Shown here piece by piece: positions 8,171 to 17,430 of a DNA stretch of 64,000 bases. The translations under genes and the position numbers were made by a program. The first letter of the stretch is position 1; every line of letters begins with the position of its first letter. The notes beneath the pieces are model-generated. The model had not been told where the DNA came from. It saw nothing but the letters and a program-made list of their open reading frames with translations, and searched no databases. The DNA is from JANOYY01 sp043720395 (GTDB taxonomy: Bacteria > Actinomycetota > Acidimicrobiia > Acidimicrobiales > JANYDT01). Location of the stretch: positions 62,001 to 126,000 of the forward strand of contig JAYSSR010000009.1 in NCBI GenBank assembly GCA_043720395.1. The letters run 5' to 3'.

Positions 8171-9631
8171 ATGAGCGCCGAGGAATTGACGACCGACGAA
8201 TCGTCACTCGACGAGGGTCCATTCGCCGAGCCCAACGACGGCAGCCGTATGCATCGCTTCGACCCCTCCACGGAGTCGGTCGCGCGCGCCGTGCTGCAGT
8301 ACGCACAACAACGTGTTCGGCTCGATCCACCGCCGCTGGACGGGCCGCGAACGCTGGAGGAACTCGACAAGCTGGGATCCACGGTAACGGCGGAAGGCAT
8401 TGGCGGAATGACGGCGTTGCAACTGTTCATTGACCACCTCGCCCCCGCCACGATCAGTCAGGACCATCCCCGAAATTGGTCCTTCGTGCCGGGGGCACCC
8501 ACGGAGGCCGCTGTCCTGTTCGATCTCGTCGTCGGGGCGTCGTCGATCTATGGCGGGTCGTGGATGGAGGGCGCCGGCGCAGTCTGGGCCGAGAACCAGG
8601 CTCTGCGATGGATAGCGGACCTCGCCGGATTTCCACCGTCAGCGGGCGGGGTGTTCGTGACAGGAGGGACGGCTGGCAATCTCGGCGCGCTCGTTGCTGC
8701 TCGCCACCGAGCCGCAAGCGTTCACGGGTCGCGACCCGCTCGCTGGTACGTGCTGTCGAGCGCAGGCGCACACAGCTCGATCGGTGCCGCAGCTCGCGTC
8801 ATGGACGTCGAGGTGCTCGACGTTCCGACCGATGATGACGGTCAGATGCGCGCAGATGGAATCACTCACGCCATTGCCGAAGCCCGACGCAACGGCATCG
8901 CTGTGAGCCCCGACGACGAGGGACCATCCGGACGTGTCTTCGCCTTGGTGGCAACCGGCGGTACGACCAACGCAGGCGTAATCGACGATCTCGCCGCGGC
9001 GGCTGACGCGGCGCTGCAGGATCGCGTTTGGCTTCACGTCGATGGGGCGTACGGCGGCGCAGCGATGTGCGCGCCCAGCGTCCGGGCGCGTTTCAACGGC
9101 ATTGAACGAGCCGACAGTTTCGTGGTCGACCCGCACAAGTGGCTGTTCGCCCCGTATGACTGCGCGGCCCTCATCTACCGCGACCCCGAAGTGGCGCGTC
9201 ACGCGCACACGCAGCACGCCGGGTACCTCGACGTGCTGCAAGACGGCGAATGGAACCCGAGCGACTACGCGTTCCACCTCACGCGCCGGGCTCGCGGACT
9301 GCCGTTCTGGTACTCACTCGCCACGCACGGCACGCACGCCTATCGAGACGCCGTCGAACAGTGCCTCGCGATCACCCGTCGGGTCGCTGATTTGATCGAG
9401 CAGCGGCCGTCGCTCGAACTGTTGGCTCGGCCGGAGCTTTCCGTCGCTCTGTTCCGTCGCCGCGGGTGGACCGCACCGCAGTACCACGAGTGGTCGGATC
9501 GGATGCTCGCCGAACAGCGGACCTTCACCGTGCCGACGACGTACCGAGGCGAAACCCTGCTGCGGTTCTGCTTCACCAACCCCCGGACGTCGCTCAAGGA
9601 CGCTGCCGCGGTGCTCGACACGCTCGGCTGA
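8171..9631 (+). CDS. Group II PLP-dependent decarboxylase
   Basis: A 486-residue pyridoxal-phosphate enzyme of the aromatic-L-amino-acid/glutamate decarboxylase family. The cofactor lysine is K323 in DPHKWLF; a Gly-rich phosphate-binding stretch (FVTGGTAGNLGAL) and the ring-stacking region HVDGAYGG are in place. ATG 8171 is preferred, with GAGGA immediately upstream; a longer frame begins inside the previous gene. Substrate cannot be assigned: relatives decarboxylate Glu, Asp, Tyr, Trp or Dopa. It stands alone after the crotonase gene with a 22-bp gap, so the two may be co-transcribed. Confidence 0.9.
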   Translation: MSAEELTTDESSLDEGPFAEPNDGSRMHRFDPSTESVARAVLQYAQQRVRLDPPPLDGPRTLEELDKLGSTVTAEGIGGMTALQLFIDHLAPATISQDHPRNWSFVPGAPTEAAVLFDLVVGASSIYGGSWMEGAGAVWAENQALRWIADLAGFPPSAGGVFVTGGTAGNLGALVAARHRAASVHGSRPARWYVLSSAGAHSSIGAAARVMDVEVLDVPTDDDGQMRADGITHAIAEARRNGIAVSPDDEGPSGRVFALVATGGTTNAGVIDDLAAAADAALQDRVWLHVDGAYGGAAMCAPSVRARFNGIERADSFVVDPHKWLFAPYDCAALIYRDPEVARHAHTQHAGYLDVLQDGEWNPSDYAFHLTRRARGLPFWYSLATHGTHAYRDAVEQCLAITRRVADLIEQRPSLELLARPELSVALFRRRGWTAPQYHEWSDRMLAEQRTFTVPTTYRGETLLRFCFTNPRTSLKDAAAVLDTLG

Positions 9632-9744
9632 CCCGAGAAATCGGTGAATTTCACGTTGAGCTACCGCAGCGGCTCTGACTTTGGTACGTTCACACATGAT
9701 CCGTCGCTGTCAGAGCGGAACACCACACAAGGAGTAACCGTCAC

Positions 9745-10455
9745 ATGTTGACCCTCGCCACGATCTTCAGCAAAGAAGGCTTCCATTGGTTGTTCCGTTG
9801 GTGGCACGTGGTGTTCGGCGTGTTCTGGATCGGCCTGCTCTACTACTTCAACTTCGTGCAGGTCCCGTCGTTCCCCACGATGGAGGCCCCCGCTCGCAAC
9901 GGTGCGATCGACAAGCTGGTCCCACGGGCGCTGTGGTACTTCCGCTGGTCCGCAGTCGCGACCGCTGTGACCGGCATCGCCATGATTGGGATCTACGCCG
10001 AGAACTACAAGTACACCTTCGGCATGGCGGTCTACTCAGGTGCCCTCATCGGGCTGGTCATGCTCGCCAACGTATGGCTGGTGATCATGCCGAACCAGAC
10101 GATCGTGATCGAAAACGCTCGAGGGCTCCTTGCCGGCAAGGACGCCAACCCTGCGACTGCCGACGCAGGACGCAGAGCACTGCTTGCAAGTCGCACGAAC
10201 GCCATCCTGTCGATCCCCATGCTGATGTTCATGACTGGAACACAGAATTTCCTTGGCACCGGCGATCAGGTGAGCCCGGCGATCATCTACTGGATCGTCC
10301 TTTTCGCGATCGTCGGCGCGCTCGAAGCCAACGCTCTCGGCTACATCGGTGGTCTCAACGGTCCGGGCACGAAGCCGCTCGGCGATCACAAGAACATCGC
10401 GCACATCGGGATTCCGGTTGCCCTTCTGCTCCTGATCGTCTGGTTGATCTTCTGA
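9745..10455 (+). CDS. Short PuuD-like (urate oxidase N-terminal domain) membrane protein
   Basis: A 236-residue membrane protein with a Trp-rich first helix (FRWWHVVFGVFWIGLLYYF) and further helices at about 65-85, 95-115, 155-175, 180-200 and 215-235. The pattern matches the membrane domain of PuuD, the cytochrome-linked urate hydroxylase, but the usual C-terminal cytochrome c domain with its CxxCH motif is missing. Short stand-alone versions exist in other bacteria and their function is unsettled. AAGGAGT lies just before the start. A strong hairpin follows the gene. The purine catabolic operon 42 kb away makes a link to urate worth testing. Confidence 0.7.
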   Translation: MLTLATIFSKEGFHWLFRWWHVVFGVFWIGLLYYFNFVQVPSFPTMEAPARNGAIDKLVPRALWYFRWSAVATAVTGIAMIGIYAENYKYTFGMAVYSGALIGLVMLANVWLVIMPNQTIVIENARGLLAGKDANPATADAGRRALLASRTNAILSIPMLMFMTGTQNFLGTGDQVSPAIIYWIVLFAIVGALEANALGYIGGLNGPGTKPLGDHKNIAHIGIPVALLLLIVWLIF

Positions 10456-10508
10456 CGTTCTGACTCGACGCTGTCGTCAAACGGCAGCCCGCCACAACTG
10501 AATGGCCA

Positions 10509-10540
10509 CGAGATCACGCGCCTGTCGGCGCGTGATCTCG
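10509..10540 (+). terminator. Strong hairpin after the PuuD-like gene
   Basis: A perfect 14-bp stem, CGAGATCACGCGCC, pairs with its complement at 10527-10540 around a four-base loop (TGTC). There is no run of T residues, so it is an intrinsic-terminator-like hairpin rather than a textbook terminator. It lies between two same-strand genes. Confidence 0.65.
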
Positions 10541-10644
10541 CGTGGGGGTGTGGCCCTGTCGGAGTGACCGGAATCACTCGACCTTGCGCGTCGAATTCAA
10601 CGCGAGAGAACAAGTAGCTCACGAATCGCTGCCAACATCGAACC

Positions 10645-10983
10645 ATGAAATTTCGAGCCCTTCTTGTCGGCGGACTGCTGAGCACAGCAGCGATAGCCGG
10701 AACCGCTCACGCCCAACTGGGCACCGCTCCGCAACAACAGGTCACTCTCAAGTCCCTGCGGTTCAAGCCGAACAAGGTCAACATCACACCGAAGACGAAA
10801 CTCACCTTCGTGTGGAAGGAGTCCGTCGCCCACAACGTCGTGTTCGACAAAAAGGGACCAAAGAGTCCCACCCTCAACAAGGGCACGTGGGCACCTGACA
10901 TGAAGCTGCTGGCCAAACCGGGGACCTACAAGTACAAGTGCACGCTCCATCCGGGGATGAACGGGCAGATCACCGTCAAGTAG
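10645..10983 (+). CDS. Secreted cupredoxin (plastocyanin-like)
   Basis: A 112-residue exported copper protein. A signal peptide occupies residues 1-23 (MKF, a hydrophobic core, then AHAQ). The mature part has the single-domain cupredoxin signature: an N-terminal copper His in VAHNVVF and the Cys, His and Met ligands in YKCTLHPGM near the C-terminus. It probably carries electrons on the outside of the membrane. It stands between a terminator-like hairpin and a convergent fdhD gene, so it is likely monocistronic. Confidence 0.88.
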   Translation: MKFRALLVGGLLSTAAIAGTAHAQLGTAPQQQVTLKSLRFKPNKVNITPKTKLTFVWKESVAHNVVFDKKGPKSPTLNKGTWAPDMKLLAKPGTYKYKCTLHPGMNGQITVK

Positions 10984-11818
10984 CGCCCGCCACGCGGTGG
11001 CCGTGCGTGTACACGTTCGCCGACGCTGCGTTGACAAAGCCCACGAGCGTGCAGCCGAGCCGCTCGGCGGCGTCGATAGCAAGACTGGTGGGAGCACCCA
11101 CCGCGACGATCGTGGCAATGCGCGCCATAGCCGCTTTCTGGACAATCTCCAGACTCACCCGTCCGCTCACAACGAGCACGACCGACGTCATGTCGGCGGA
11201 CCTCGTGCCGACGAGCAACCGGCTGCCGATCACCTTGTCGACCGCATTGTGTCGGCCAACGTCTTCTCGCACTGCAATGTCGGTCCCGTCGGCGTGGAAT
11301 AGGCCAACACCATGCAGGCCACCGGTTCGCTCGAACACCGGCTGAGCGGCTCGGAGCAACTCCGGGAGCCGAAGGAGGTTCGCGACGTCGAGGACGGGCC
11401 CGTCATCGGCGGAGAGCGGGCTCGCTGCGGTCAGAACGTGGTCGATGGAGTCGGTCCCGCAGAGCCCGCAGCTCGACGATGTGATGGCTGCACGGCGTAG
11501 GTACTCCGTCGCGACGTCGCCATGCAGCTCCACAGTCACGATGTTGTACTCCTGGACGGGCGCGCCAACTTCGCCGAGTGCGAAGTCCGGTGTACGAACG
11601 CAGTACCGCACTTCGCGCAACTCCCCGGCCGATCGAATGACCCCTTCCGTGAAGAGGTAGCCGACGGCGAGCTCGAAGTCGTTGCCCGGAGTGCGCATCG
11701 TGACCGCGACCGTGACCGGATCGTGATTCGAACCGACGATTCGGATCTCCAGCGGCTCTTCCGTCGCGACGACATCCGGCCGACGCGTCGAGGTGCCCGC
11801 CGTGACGTGTCGAACCAT
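10976..11818 (-). CDS. fdhD: FdhD sulfurtransferase for molybdoenzymes
   Basis: FdhD delivers sulfur from a cysteine desulfurase to the bis-MGD cofactor of formate dehydrogenase and probably related enzymes. Family motifs are present: ATEEPLEIR near the N-terminus, MRTPGNDFELAVGYLFTEG, the Cys pair in SSCGLCGTDS that carries sulfur, and GRHNAVDKVIG near the C-terminus. ATG 11818 gives about 280 residues and matches the usual start; GTG 11884 or ATG 11929 would add a basic tail and, for the last, overlap the divergent methyltransferase. Its 3' end overlaps the convergent cupredoxin by 8 bp. No formate dehydrogenase is nearby; the molybdoenzymes in the window are the nitrate reductase and xanthine dehydrogenase. 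Confidence 0.93.
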   Translation of the reverse strand: MVRHVTAGTSTRRPDVVATEEPLEIRIVGSNHDPVTVAVTMRTPGNDFELAVGYLFTEGVIRSAGELREVRYCVRTPDFALGEVGAPVQEYNIVTVELHGDVATEYLRRAAITSSSCGLCGTDSIDHVLTAASPLSADDGPVLDVANLLRLPELLRAAQPVFERTGGLHGVGLFHADGTDIAVREDVGRHNAVDKVIGSRLLVGTRSADMTSVVLVVSGRVSLEIVQKAAMARIATIVAVGAPTSLAIDAAERLGCTLVGFVNAASANVYTHGHRVAGAT

Positions 11819-11913
11819 GGCTCGCGTCGTGGCACTTCGCCGAACCCGCGCCGAGGCATCAGCAGCAGCGCCTTCATTGGTCACAACGCCGAGGATAGGG
11901 CCATGATGCGAAG

Positions 11914-12990
11914 GTGACACCAGCGCCATCCTCGCCGCCTCTCGATCGCGAGCGGGCCACCGCCTTCGTGGACCAACTGAAGGGTGCGTATCAGGGTGCC
12001 GTGCTCACGATGCTGGTCGACCTCGGACGACGACTCGGTCTGCTGGAAGCCTTCAGCGTCGGCCCCGCAACATCGGCCGAACTAGCGGGCCGTGCCGACT
12101 GTGCCGAACGCCCGGTGCGCGAGTGGTGCGGCGGGATGGCCGTCGCAGGAGTCCTGGACTACGAGGCGGCCACGCAGGTGTTCACGCTCCCAGCAGAGCA
12201 CGCGCTCTGGCTGACCGGAGATCGTCACACGAACCTCGCGCCGATGGCGGGGCTTATTGCGGGCCTCGCACCGAGGGTGGACGACGTGGAGGCGTCGTTT
12301 CGGTCGGGTGGCGGAGTCGCGTACGAGCGATACCGCCCACATTTCACCCACGCGATGGATTCCGTGGGCAGGGCCCGCTACGACGCCTTGCTAGTACGCG
12401 CCTACCTCCCGAAGGCACCCGGCCTGACCGAACGGCTCGACGCGGGTGCTGACGTCCTCGACGTCGGCTGCGGTACCGGCCATTGTGTGAATCTCATGGC
12501 CCGCGCATTTCCAGCCTCAACGTTCCGGGGCCTCGACTTCTCGGAGGATGCAATTGCGCTCGCGCGGAGCGAGGCTGAGTCGATGGGCCTGCCCAACGTC
12601 ACCTTCGACGTCGCCGACGTGTCACGCCTCCCCAAGGACTCGTCCGACGTGGTGTTTGCGTTCGACGCGATCCATGACCAGACTGACCCGCAGGGCGTCT
12701 TGAACCAGATCCACGGCTCGCTCCGAGACGGCGGCGAGTTGTTCATGGTCGACATCCGAGCATCATCGGATTTGGCGAACAACCTCGGGGACCCGTTGAA
12801 GATCGTCCTCTACGGCACGAGTGTGTTCCACTGCATGCAGGTGTCACTCGCCGGTGGGGGCCCGGGACTCGGCACCGTCTGGGGAACCGAGCTGGCAACG
12901 TCGATGCTTCACGAGGCCGGCTTCGGCTCGGTGACCGTGCACAACATCGAGGCGGACCCTTCGAACTGCATCTACGTGTGCCGGTCCTGA
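11914..12990 (+). CDS. Class I SAM-dependent methyltransferase
   Basis: A 358-residue methyltransferase. The N-terminal 100 residues resemble the winged-helix dimerisation domain found in O-methyltransferases and the Rv2258c group. Motif I is VLDVGCGTG at about residue 180, followed by an acidic loop after GLDFSEDA and motif IV-like VVFAFDAIHD. It starts with GTG at 11914, a position that overlaps the longest possible fdhD frame on the other strand. Acceptor substrate is not evident. It precedes the nitrate operon by about 70 bp on the same strand but has no obvious functional link. Confidence 0.82.
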   Translation: MTPAPSSPPLDRERATAFVDQLKGAYQGAVLTMLVDLGRRLGLLEAFSVGPATSAELAGRADCAERPVREWCGGMAVAGVLDYEAATQVFTLPAEHALWLTGDRHTNLAPMAGLIAGLAPRVDDVEASFRSGGGVAYERYRPHFTHAMDSVGRARYDALLVRAYLPKAPGLTERLDAGADVLDVGCGTGHCVNLMARAFPASTFRGLDFSEDAIALARSEAESMGLPNVTFDVADVSRLPKDSSDVVFAFDAIHDQTDPQGVLNQIHGSLRDGGELFMVDIRASSDLANNLGDPLKIVLYGTSVFHCMQVSLAGGGPGLGTVWGTELATSMLHEAGFGSVTVHNIEADPSNCIYVCRS

Positions 12991-13062
12991 GCGAAAGCCA
13001 CGGTCACGCGGTGGCAGTCGAGTCGAAACGAACTCGAAATAGAGCGTCCTTAGCGTGGTCGC

Positions 13063-14511
13063 ATGTTGCAAGCAAGCGAAACCGGGACCGAGCTTTCGAC
13101 CGACCCCGGTCGGCTCCTCGACCGAACACGGCCCGGCCCCGTGCCGACCGTGTTCCCGGATGCTGGCGGGCGCCGAAGCCTCATGGGTTCGCGGTGGATC
13201 GAAGAATGGGACCCCGAGGACGCGGTGTTCTGGAGCGATGGCGGCAGTGCTATAGCCCGTCGAAACCTGATCTTCTCAATACTATCCGAACACATCGGTT
13301 TCTGTATTTGGAGCCTTTGGTCAGTATTCGTGCTCTTCCTTGGCCCGGAATATGGTCTATCCGCGGCCGATAAGTTCCTCCTTACCTCGACCCCTGCTTT
13401 GGTCGGTGCCGCTCTGCGACTCCCCTACACCCTGGCAGTTGCTCGATTTGGTGGTCGAAATTGGACGATCATCAGCTCGCTCCTCCTACTTGTACCGTCG
13501 GGCTACTACGCCATCATTCTCAAGCCGGGGGCATCGCTCACAACGCTCCTGATCGGGGCCGCACTCGCAGGCTTCGGAGGCGGAAATTTCTCCTCGTCGA
13601 TGGCGAACATCGACTCCTTCTACCCCCAGCGCCTGAAGGGCTGGGCACTTGGCCTCAACGCAGGCGGCGGAAACATCGGGGTCGCCGCGACGCAACTGGT
13701 CGGGCTGGCGGTACTGGCGTTTGCAGGCAGGTCGCATCCCCGACTCATGCTGGCGGTCTATACGCCACTCATCGTCGTCTCGGCGCTGTGCGCAGCCCGG
13801 TATATGGACAATCTTCGGACCGTACGTAACGAGGAGCGCGCACTTCGCGACGTTGCCCGTCAACGGCACACCTGGATGATCGCAATCCTGTACATCGGGT
13901 CGTTCGGCTCATTCATTGGATTCGGATTTGCGTTTGGCCAGGTCCTTCAGGTCCAGTTCGCCTCGACCTTCGATACGCCCATCAAGGCTGCTTACCTGAC
14001 ATTTCTCGGACCGCTGCTTGGGTCGATTATGCGTCCGGTCGGCGGCAAGCTCGCCGACCGGCACGGTGGAGCGCGTGTCACAACGATGACATTTGCGGCC
14101 ATGGTCGTTGGTGCTGCGGTCATCTTCGCAGCGTCCATCGGCAAGCAACTTTGGCTGTTCATGATCGGCTTCGTTGCCCTTTTCATTCTGACCGGGATAG
14201 CCAACGGATCCATCTACAAGATGATCCCGACCATTTTCCGCTCCGAGGCGCAGTCCGCCCGAGCACGCGGGGAAGACGGCGACACCGCCGACCGCATTGC
14301 CAAGCGTCGGTCTCGGTCTCTAATCGGCCTTACCGGTGCAATTGGTTCGTTTGGTGGCGTGCTGGTCAACCTCGCCCTGCGCCAGAGCTTCATCTCGACA
14401 CAATCGGGGACCTGGGCGTATGCGGGGTTCATCGCGTATTACGGTGCCTGCCTGCTGCTCGCCCGAGTGGTCTACCTCCGGCCCTCCAACGGCGCACTGG
14501 GTGGGGTGTAG
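13063..14511 (+). CDS. narK: NarK-family nitrate/nitrite transporter
   Basis: A 482-residue major-facilitator protein of the nitrate/nitrite porter family. It shows the actinobacterial N-terminal motif WDPEDAVFW and the family signature GFGGGNFSSSMANID followed by GWALGLNAGGGNIG. Eleven to twelve hydrophobic segments are visible. It brings nitrate in for the reductases encoded directly downstream. ATG 13063 gives a 40-residue cytoplasmic extension; ATG 13183 would begin nearer the conserved region and is an alternative. Neither has a strong ribosome-binding site. The gap to nirB is only 4 bp, so this is the first gene of the nitrate assimilation operon. Confidence 0.93.
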   Translation: MLQASETGTELSTDPGRLLDRTRPGPVPTVFPDAGGRRSLMGSRWIEEWDPEDAVFWSDGGSAIARRNLIFSILSEHIGFCIWSLWSVFVLFLGPEYGLSAADKFLLTSTPALVGAALRLPYTLAVARFGGRNWTIISSLLLLVPSGYYAIILKPGASLTTLLIGAALAGFGGGNFSSSMANIDSFYPQRLKGWALGLNAGGGNIGVAATQLVGLAVLAFAGRSHPRLMLAVYTPLIVVSALCAARYMDNLRTVRNEERALRDVARQRHTWMIAILYIGSFGSFIGFGFAFGQVLQVQFASTFDTPIKAAYLTFLGPLLGSIMRPVGGKLADRHGGARVTTMTFAAMVVGAAVIFAASIGKQLWLFMIGFVALFILTGIANGSIYKMIPTIFRSEAQSARARGEDGDTADRIAKRRSRSLIGLTGAIGSFGGVLVNLALRQSFISTQSGTWAYAGFIAYYGACLLLARVVYLRPSNGALGGV

Positions 14512-14515
14512 CGAT

Positions 14516-17062
14516 ATGTCGAGCGCCAACAACCGCAGGACCGTCGTCGTTGTCGGTAACGGCATGGTCGGCCACAAGGTCGTGGAGTCGCTCATCGAAC
14601 GAGACACGGCCGCCGATTGGGACATCGTCGTGTTCGGCGAGGAACCGCGAGTCGCCTATGACCGTGTCGCCCTCAGTTCGTTCTTCGGTGGCGCAACGGA
14701 AGCAGACCTGACCCTCGTGGCGCCGGGCGCTTACGACAACATCGACCTGCACCTCGGCGACGCAATTGTCGACGTCGACCGCCAAGCGCGCAAGCTCACG
14801 TCGGCGAACGGGACCCAGGTCGCGTACGACGCGCTCGTGCTGGCGACCGGTTCCTACCCCTTCGTGCCACCCGTTCCCGGCCACGACCTCCCCGGCTGTT
14901 TCGTCTACCGCACGATCGACGACCTCGAACGCATCCGCGAGTACGCGAACGGGCGACGTGTCGGCGCGGTCGTCGGGGGAGGGTTGCTCGGTCTCGAAGC
15001 CGCGAACGCACTTCTGCAGCTTGGTCTCGAGACACACGTCGTCGAATTCGCGCCGCGACTCATGCCGCTCCAGGTTGACGAGGGTGGCGGCGCGGCACTG
15101 CGCTCACGCGTTGAGGCATTTGGCGTCACGGTGCACGCCTCGATGCAGACAACCGAGCTGCGCGCCGGGTCGGACGGCACCGTGGCCGCCATGCAATTCG
15201 GCGACGGAAGCAGCCTGGACGTCGACCTCGTGGTCTTCTCCGCCGGAATCCGCCCGCGCGACGAACTCGCCCGCAAGATTGGCTTAACGGTCGGCGAGCG
15301 AGGTGGAGTGGTGGTCGATGACGCGTGCGTCACCTCCGACCCGTCGATCTACGCCGTTGGTGAGTGTGCGCTCGCGGGAGGGCGCATCTGGGGCCTCGTA
15401 GCACCGGGCTACGACATGGCCCGCTCCGTCGCCGATCAGCTGCTCGGGGGCAATTCGACCTTCTCCGGTGCAGACCTTTCAACGAAGTTGAAACTGATGG
15501 GGATCGACGTTGCGAGCTTCGGTGACGCTTTCGCGGCCTCCGAGGACGCTGAATCGATCACGTTCGCCGATCCGATCGCGAACGTCTACAAGCGCCTGGT
15601 CGTGAGCCGCGACGGCTTACGGGTCCTCGGCGGAATTCTGGTCGGCGACGCGTCCGCCTACCACACACTGCTCCAGATGACGCATGGCGATATGCCGACG
15701 CCCAAGAACCCCGAGCAGCTGATCTTCCCGGCGAGCACGGAAACCGGCGCGCCCGCAATCGGCATCGGTGCCCTGTCTCCACAGGCCACGGTCTGCTCCT
15801 GCAACAGCGTGACCAAGGCGACGATCTGCTCCGCGATCGCTGCGTCGGGGCTAACCGACGCCAAGGGAATCAAGGCGACGACCCGTGCCGGCACGACGTG
15901 TGGCGGGTGCGTGCCCCTCCTTACGGAGATCCTGAAGGACGAACTTCGCAAGGGTGGCGTTGAGGTCCGCAACGACCTCTGCGAGCACTTCGGCTACAGC
16001 CGCCAAGAACTGTTCGACATTGTACGTGTACACAGAGTTGGTTCATTTTCCGAACTGCTCGCCAGTCACGGATCGGGACGCGGGTGCGAGATCTGCAAGC
16101 CCACCATTGCATCAATGCTCTCGACGGTAGGTGGCTCCTACATCCTCGACGGTGAGCTTGCGAGCCTCCAGGACACCAACGATCACTTCCTCGCCAACCT
16201 CCAACGCGATGGCACCTACTCGGTCGTGCCCCGCGTTCCCGGCGGGGAGATAACACCCGACCAATTGATCGTGATCGGCTCGGTAGCCAAGGAGTTCGGG
16301 CTCTATTCGAAGATCACCGGGGGTCAGCGCATCGACCTCTTCGGTGCGCGCGTCGACCAGCTTCCCGCCATCTGGAAGCAGCTGATCGACGCTGGCATGG
16401 AATCGGGCCACGCCTACGGCAAGGCCCTGCGGACCATCAAGTCCTGTGTCGGTCAGACGTGGTGCCGCTACGGAGTGCAGGACTCCACGAGCCTCGCGAT
16501 TGCCCTCGAACTTCGCTATCGGGGCCTGCGATCCCCGCACAAACTCAAATCGGCGGTATCGGGTTGTGCTCGTGAATGTGCCGAGGCGCAGAGCAAAGAC
16601 TTCGGCATCATTGCCACCGAGCGCGGATGGAATCTGTACATCTGTGGCAATGGTGGCATGCGCCCGCAGCACGCCGTCCTCCTCGCCGAGGACCTCGATG
16701 AGGCCACGCTCGTCCGCACGATCGACCGATTCCTCATGTTCTACATCCGCACCGCTGACCGCCTGGAGCGAACGGCGCCGTGGTTCAACAAGCTCGACGG
16801 AGGGATCGACTACCTCCGCAGCGTCGTATTGGACGACTCGCTTGGCATCTGCGGCGAACTTGAAGCGGAGATGGCGCGCTGCGTCGCGTCCTACGAGTGC
16901 GAGTGGACCGCCACGATCAACGATCCCGAACGGATGCTGCGCTTCCGAAGCTTCGTCAACGACGATCGACCCGATCCGAGCATCGTGATGATCACCGAAC
17001 GTTCCCAGATCCGACCGGCCTTCCCGCACGAGAAGCCCGTCCCCATGGAGGCAATGCGATGA
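14516..17062 (+). CDS. nirB: Assimilatory nitrite reductase, large subunit
   Basis: An 848-residue NirB. Domains in order: FAD and NAD(P)H-binding Rossmann modules (VVVGNGMVGHK at the start, VVGGGLLGLEAANAL near 160), a Bfd-like [2Fe-2S] domain with CSCNSVTK and CGGCVPLL near 425-460, and a sulfite/nitrite reductase C-terminal half with the siroheme-[4Fe-4S] ligands CVGQTWC and SGCARECAEA. It reduces nitrite to ammonium with six electrons from NAD(P)H. The start at 14516 lies 4 bp after narK; its stop overlaps nirD by ATGA. Confidence 0.96.
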   Translation: MSSANNRRTVVVVGNGMVGHKVVESLIERDTAADWDIVVFGEEPRVAYDRVALSSFFGGATEADLTLVAPGAYDNIDLHLGDAIVDVDRQARKLTSANGTQVAYDALVLATGSYPFVPPVPGHDLPGCFVYRTIDDLERIREYANGRRVGAVVGGGLLGLEAANALLQLGLETHVVEFAPRLMPLQVDEGGGAALRSRVEAFGVTVHASMQTTELRAGSDGTVAAMQFGDGSSLDVDLVVFSAGIRPRDELARKIGLTVGERGGVVVDDACVTSDPSIYAVGECALAGGRIWGLVAPGYDMARSVADQLLGGNSTFSGADLSTKLKLMGIDVASFGDAFAASEDAESITFADPIANVYKRLVVSRDGLRVLGGILVGDASAYHTLLQMTHGDMPTPKNPEQLIFPASTETGAPAIGIGALSPQATVCSCNSVTKATICSAIAASGLTDAKGIKATTRAGTTCGGCVPLLTEILKDELRKGGVEVRNDLCEHFGYSRQELFDIVRVHRVGSFSELLASHGSGRGCEICKPTIASMLSTVGGSYILDGELASLQDTNDHFLANLQRDGTYSVVPRVPGGEITPDQLIVIGSVAKEFGLYSKITGGQRIDLFGARVDQLPAIWKQLIDAGMESGHAYGKALRTIKSCVGQTWCRYGVQDSTSLAIALELRYRGLRSPHKLKSAVSGCARECAEAQSKDFGIIATERGWNLYICGNGGMRPQHAVLLAEDLDEATLVRTIDRFLMFYIRTADRLERTAPWFNKLDGGIDYLRSVVLDDSLGICGELEAEMARCVASYECEWTATINDPERMLRFRSFVNDDRPDPSIVMITERSQIRPAFPHEKPVPMEAMR

Positions 17063-17430
17063 CCGTTCAGGAACACCACATGACCGAGAACCTGTCGGAC
17101 ACAGCGCAGTGGATCGACGTCTGCTCACTCGGCGATCTCGTTCCCGACCGCGGCGTCTGCGCGCTCGTCGGACCGTTGCAGGTCGCGATATTTCGCCTCT
17201 CGTGCAGCGACGCGCTCTATGCGCTCTCGAACTTCGACCCATTCAGCGACGCCTTCGTGCTGTCGCGCGGCATCGTGGGATCAGTCGGCGACACGGTGAA
17301 GGTCGCGTCACCTGTGTACAAGCAGAACTTCGATCTTCGCACCGGGCAGTGCCTCGAAGACACATCGGTCAGCGTCCGAACCTTCCCGATCAGGAGCGTC
17401 GATGGGCGCGTCCACGTCAGCGTCATATGA
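17059..17430 (+). CDS. nirD: Nitrite reductase, small subunit
   Basis: A 123-residue NirD with the Rieske-like fold (ALYALSNFDPFSDAFVLSRG, then VASPVYKQNFDLRTGQC) but without the Cys-His pairs that would hold a cluster, as is normal for NirD. It binds NirB to form the NADH nitrite reductase. Start and stop both overlap neighbours by ATGA. A second Met seven residues in (17080) is an alternative start. Confidence 0.94.
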   Translation: MTVQEHHMTENLSDTAQWIDVCSLGDLVPDRGVCALVGPLQVAIFRLSCSDALYALSNFDPFSDAFVLSRGIVGSVGDTVKVASPVYKQNFDLRTGQCLEDTSVSVRTFPIRSVDGRVHVSVI

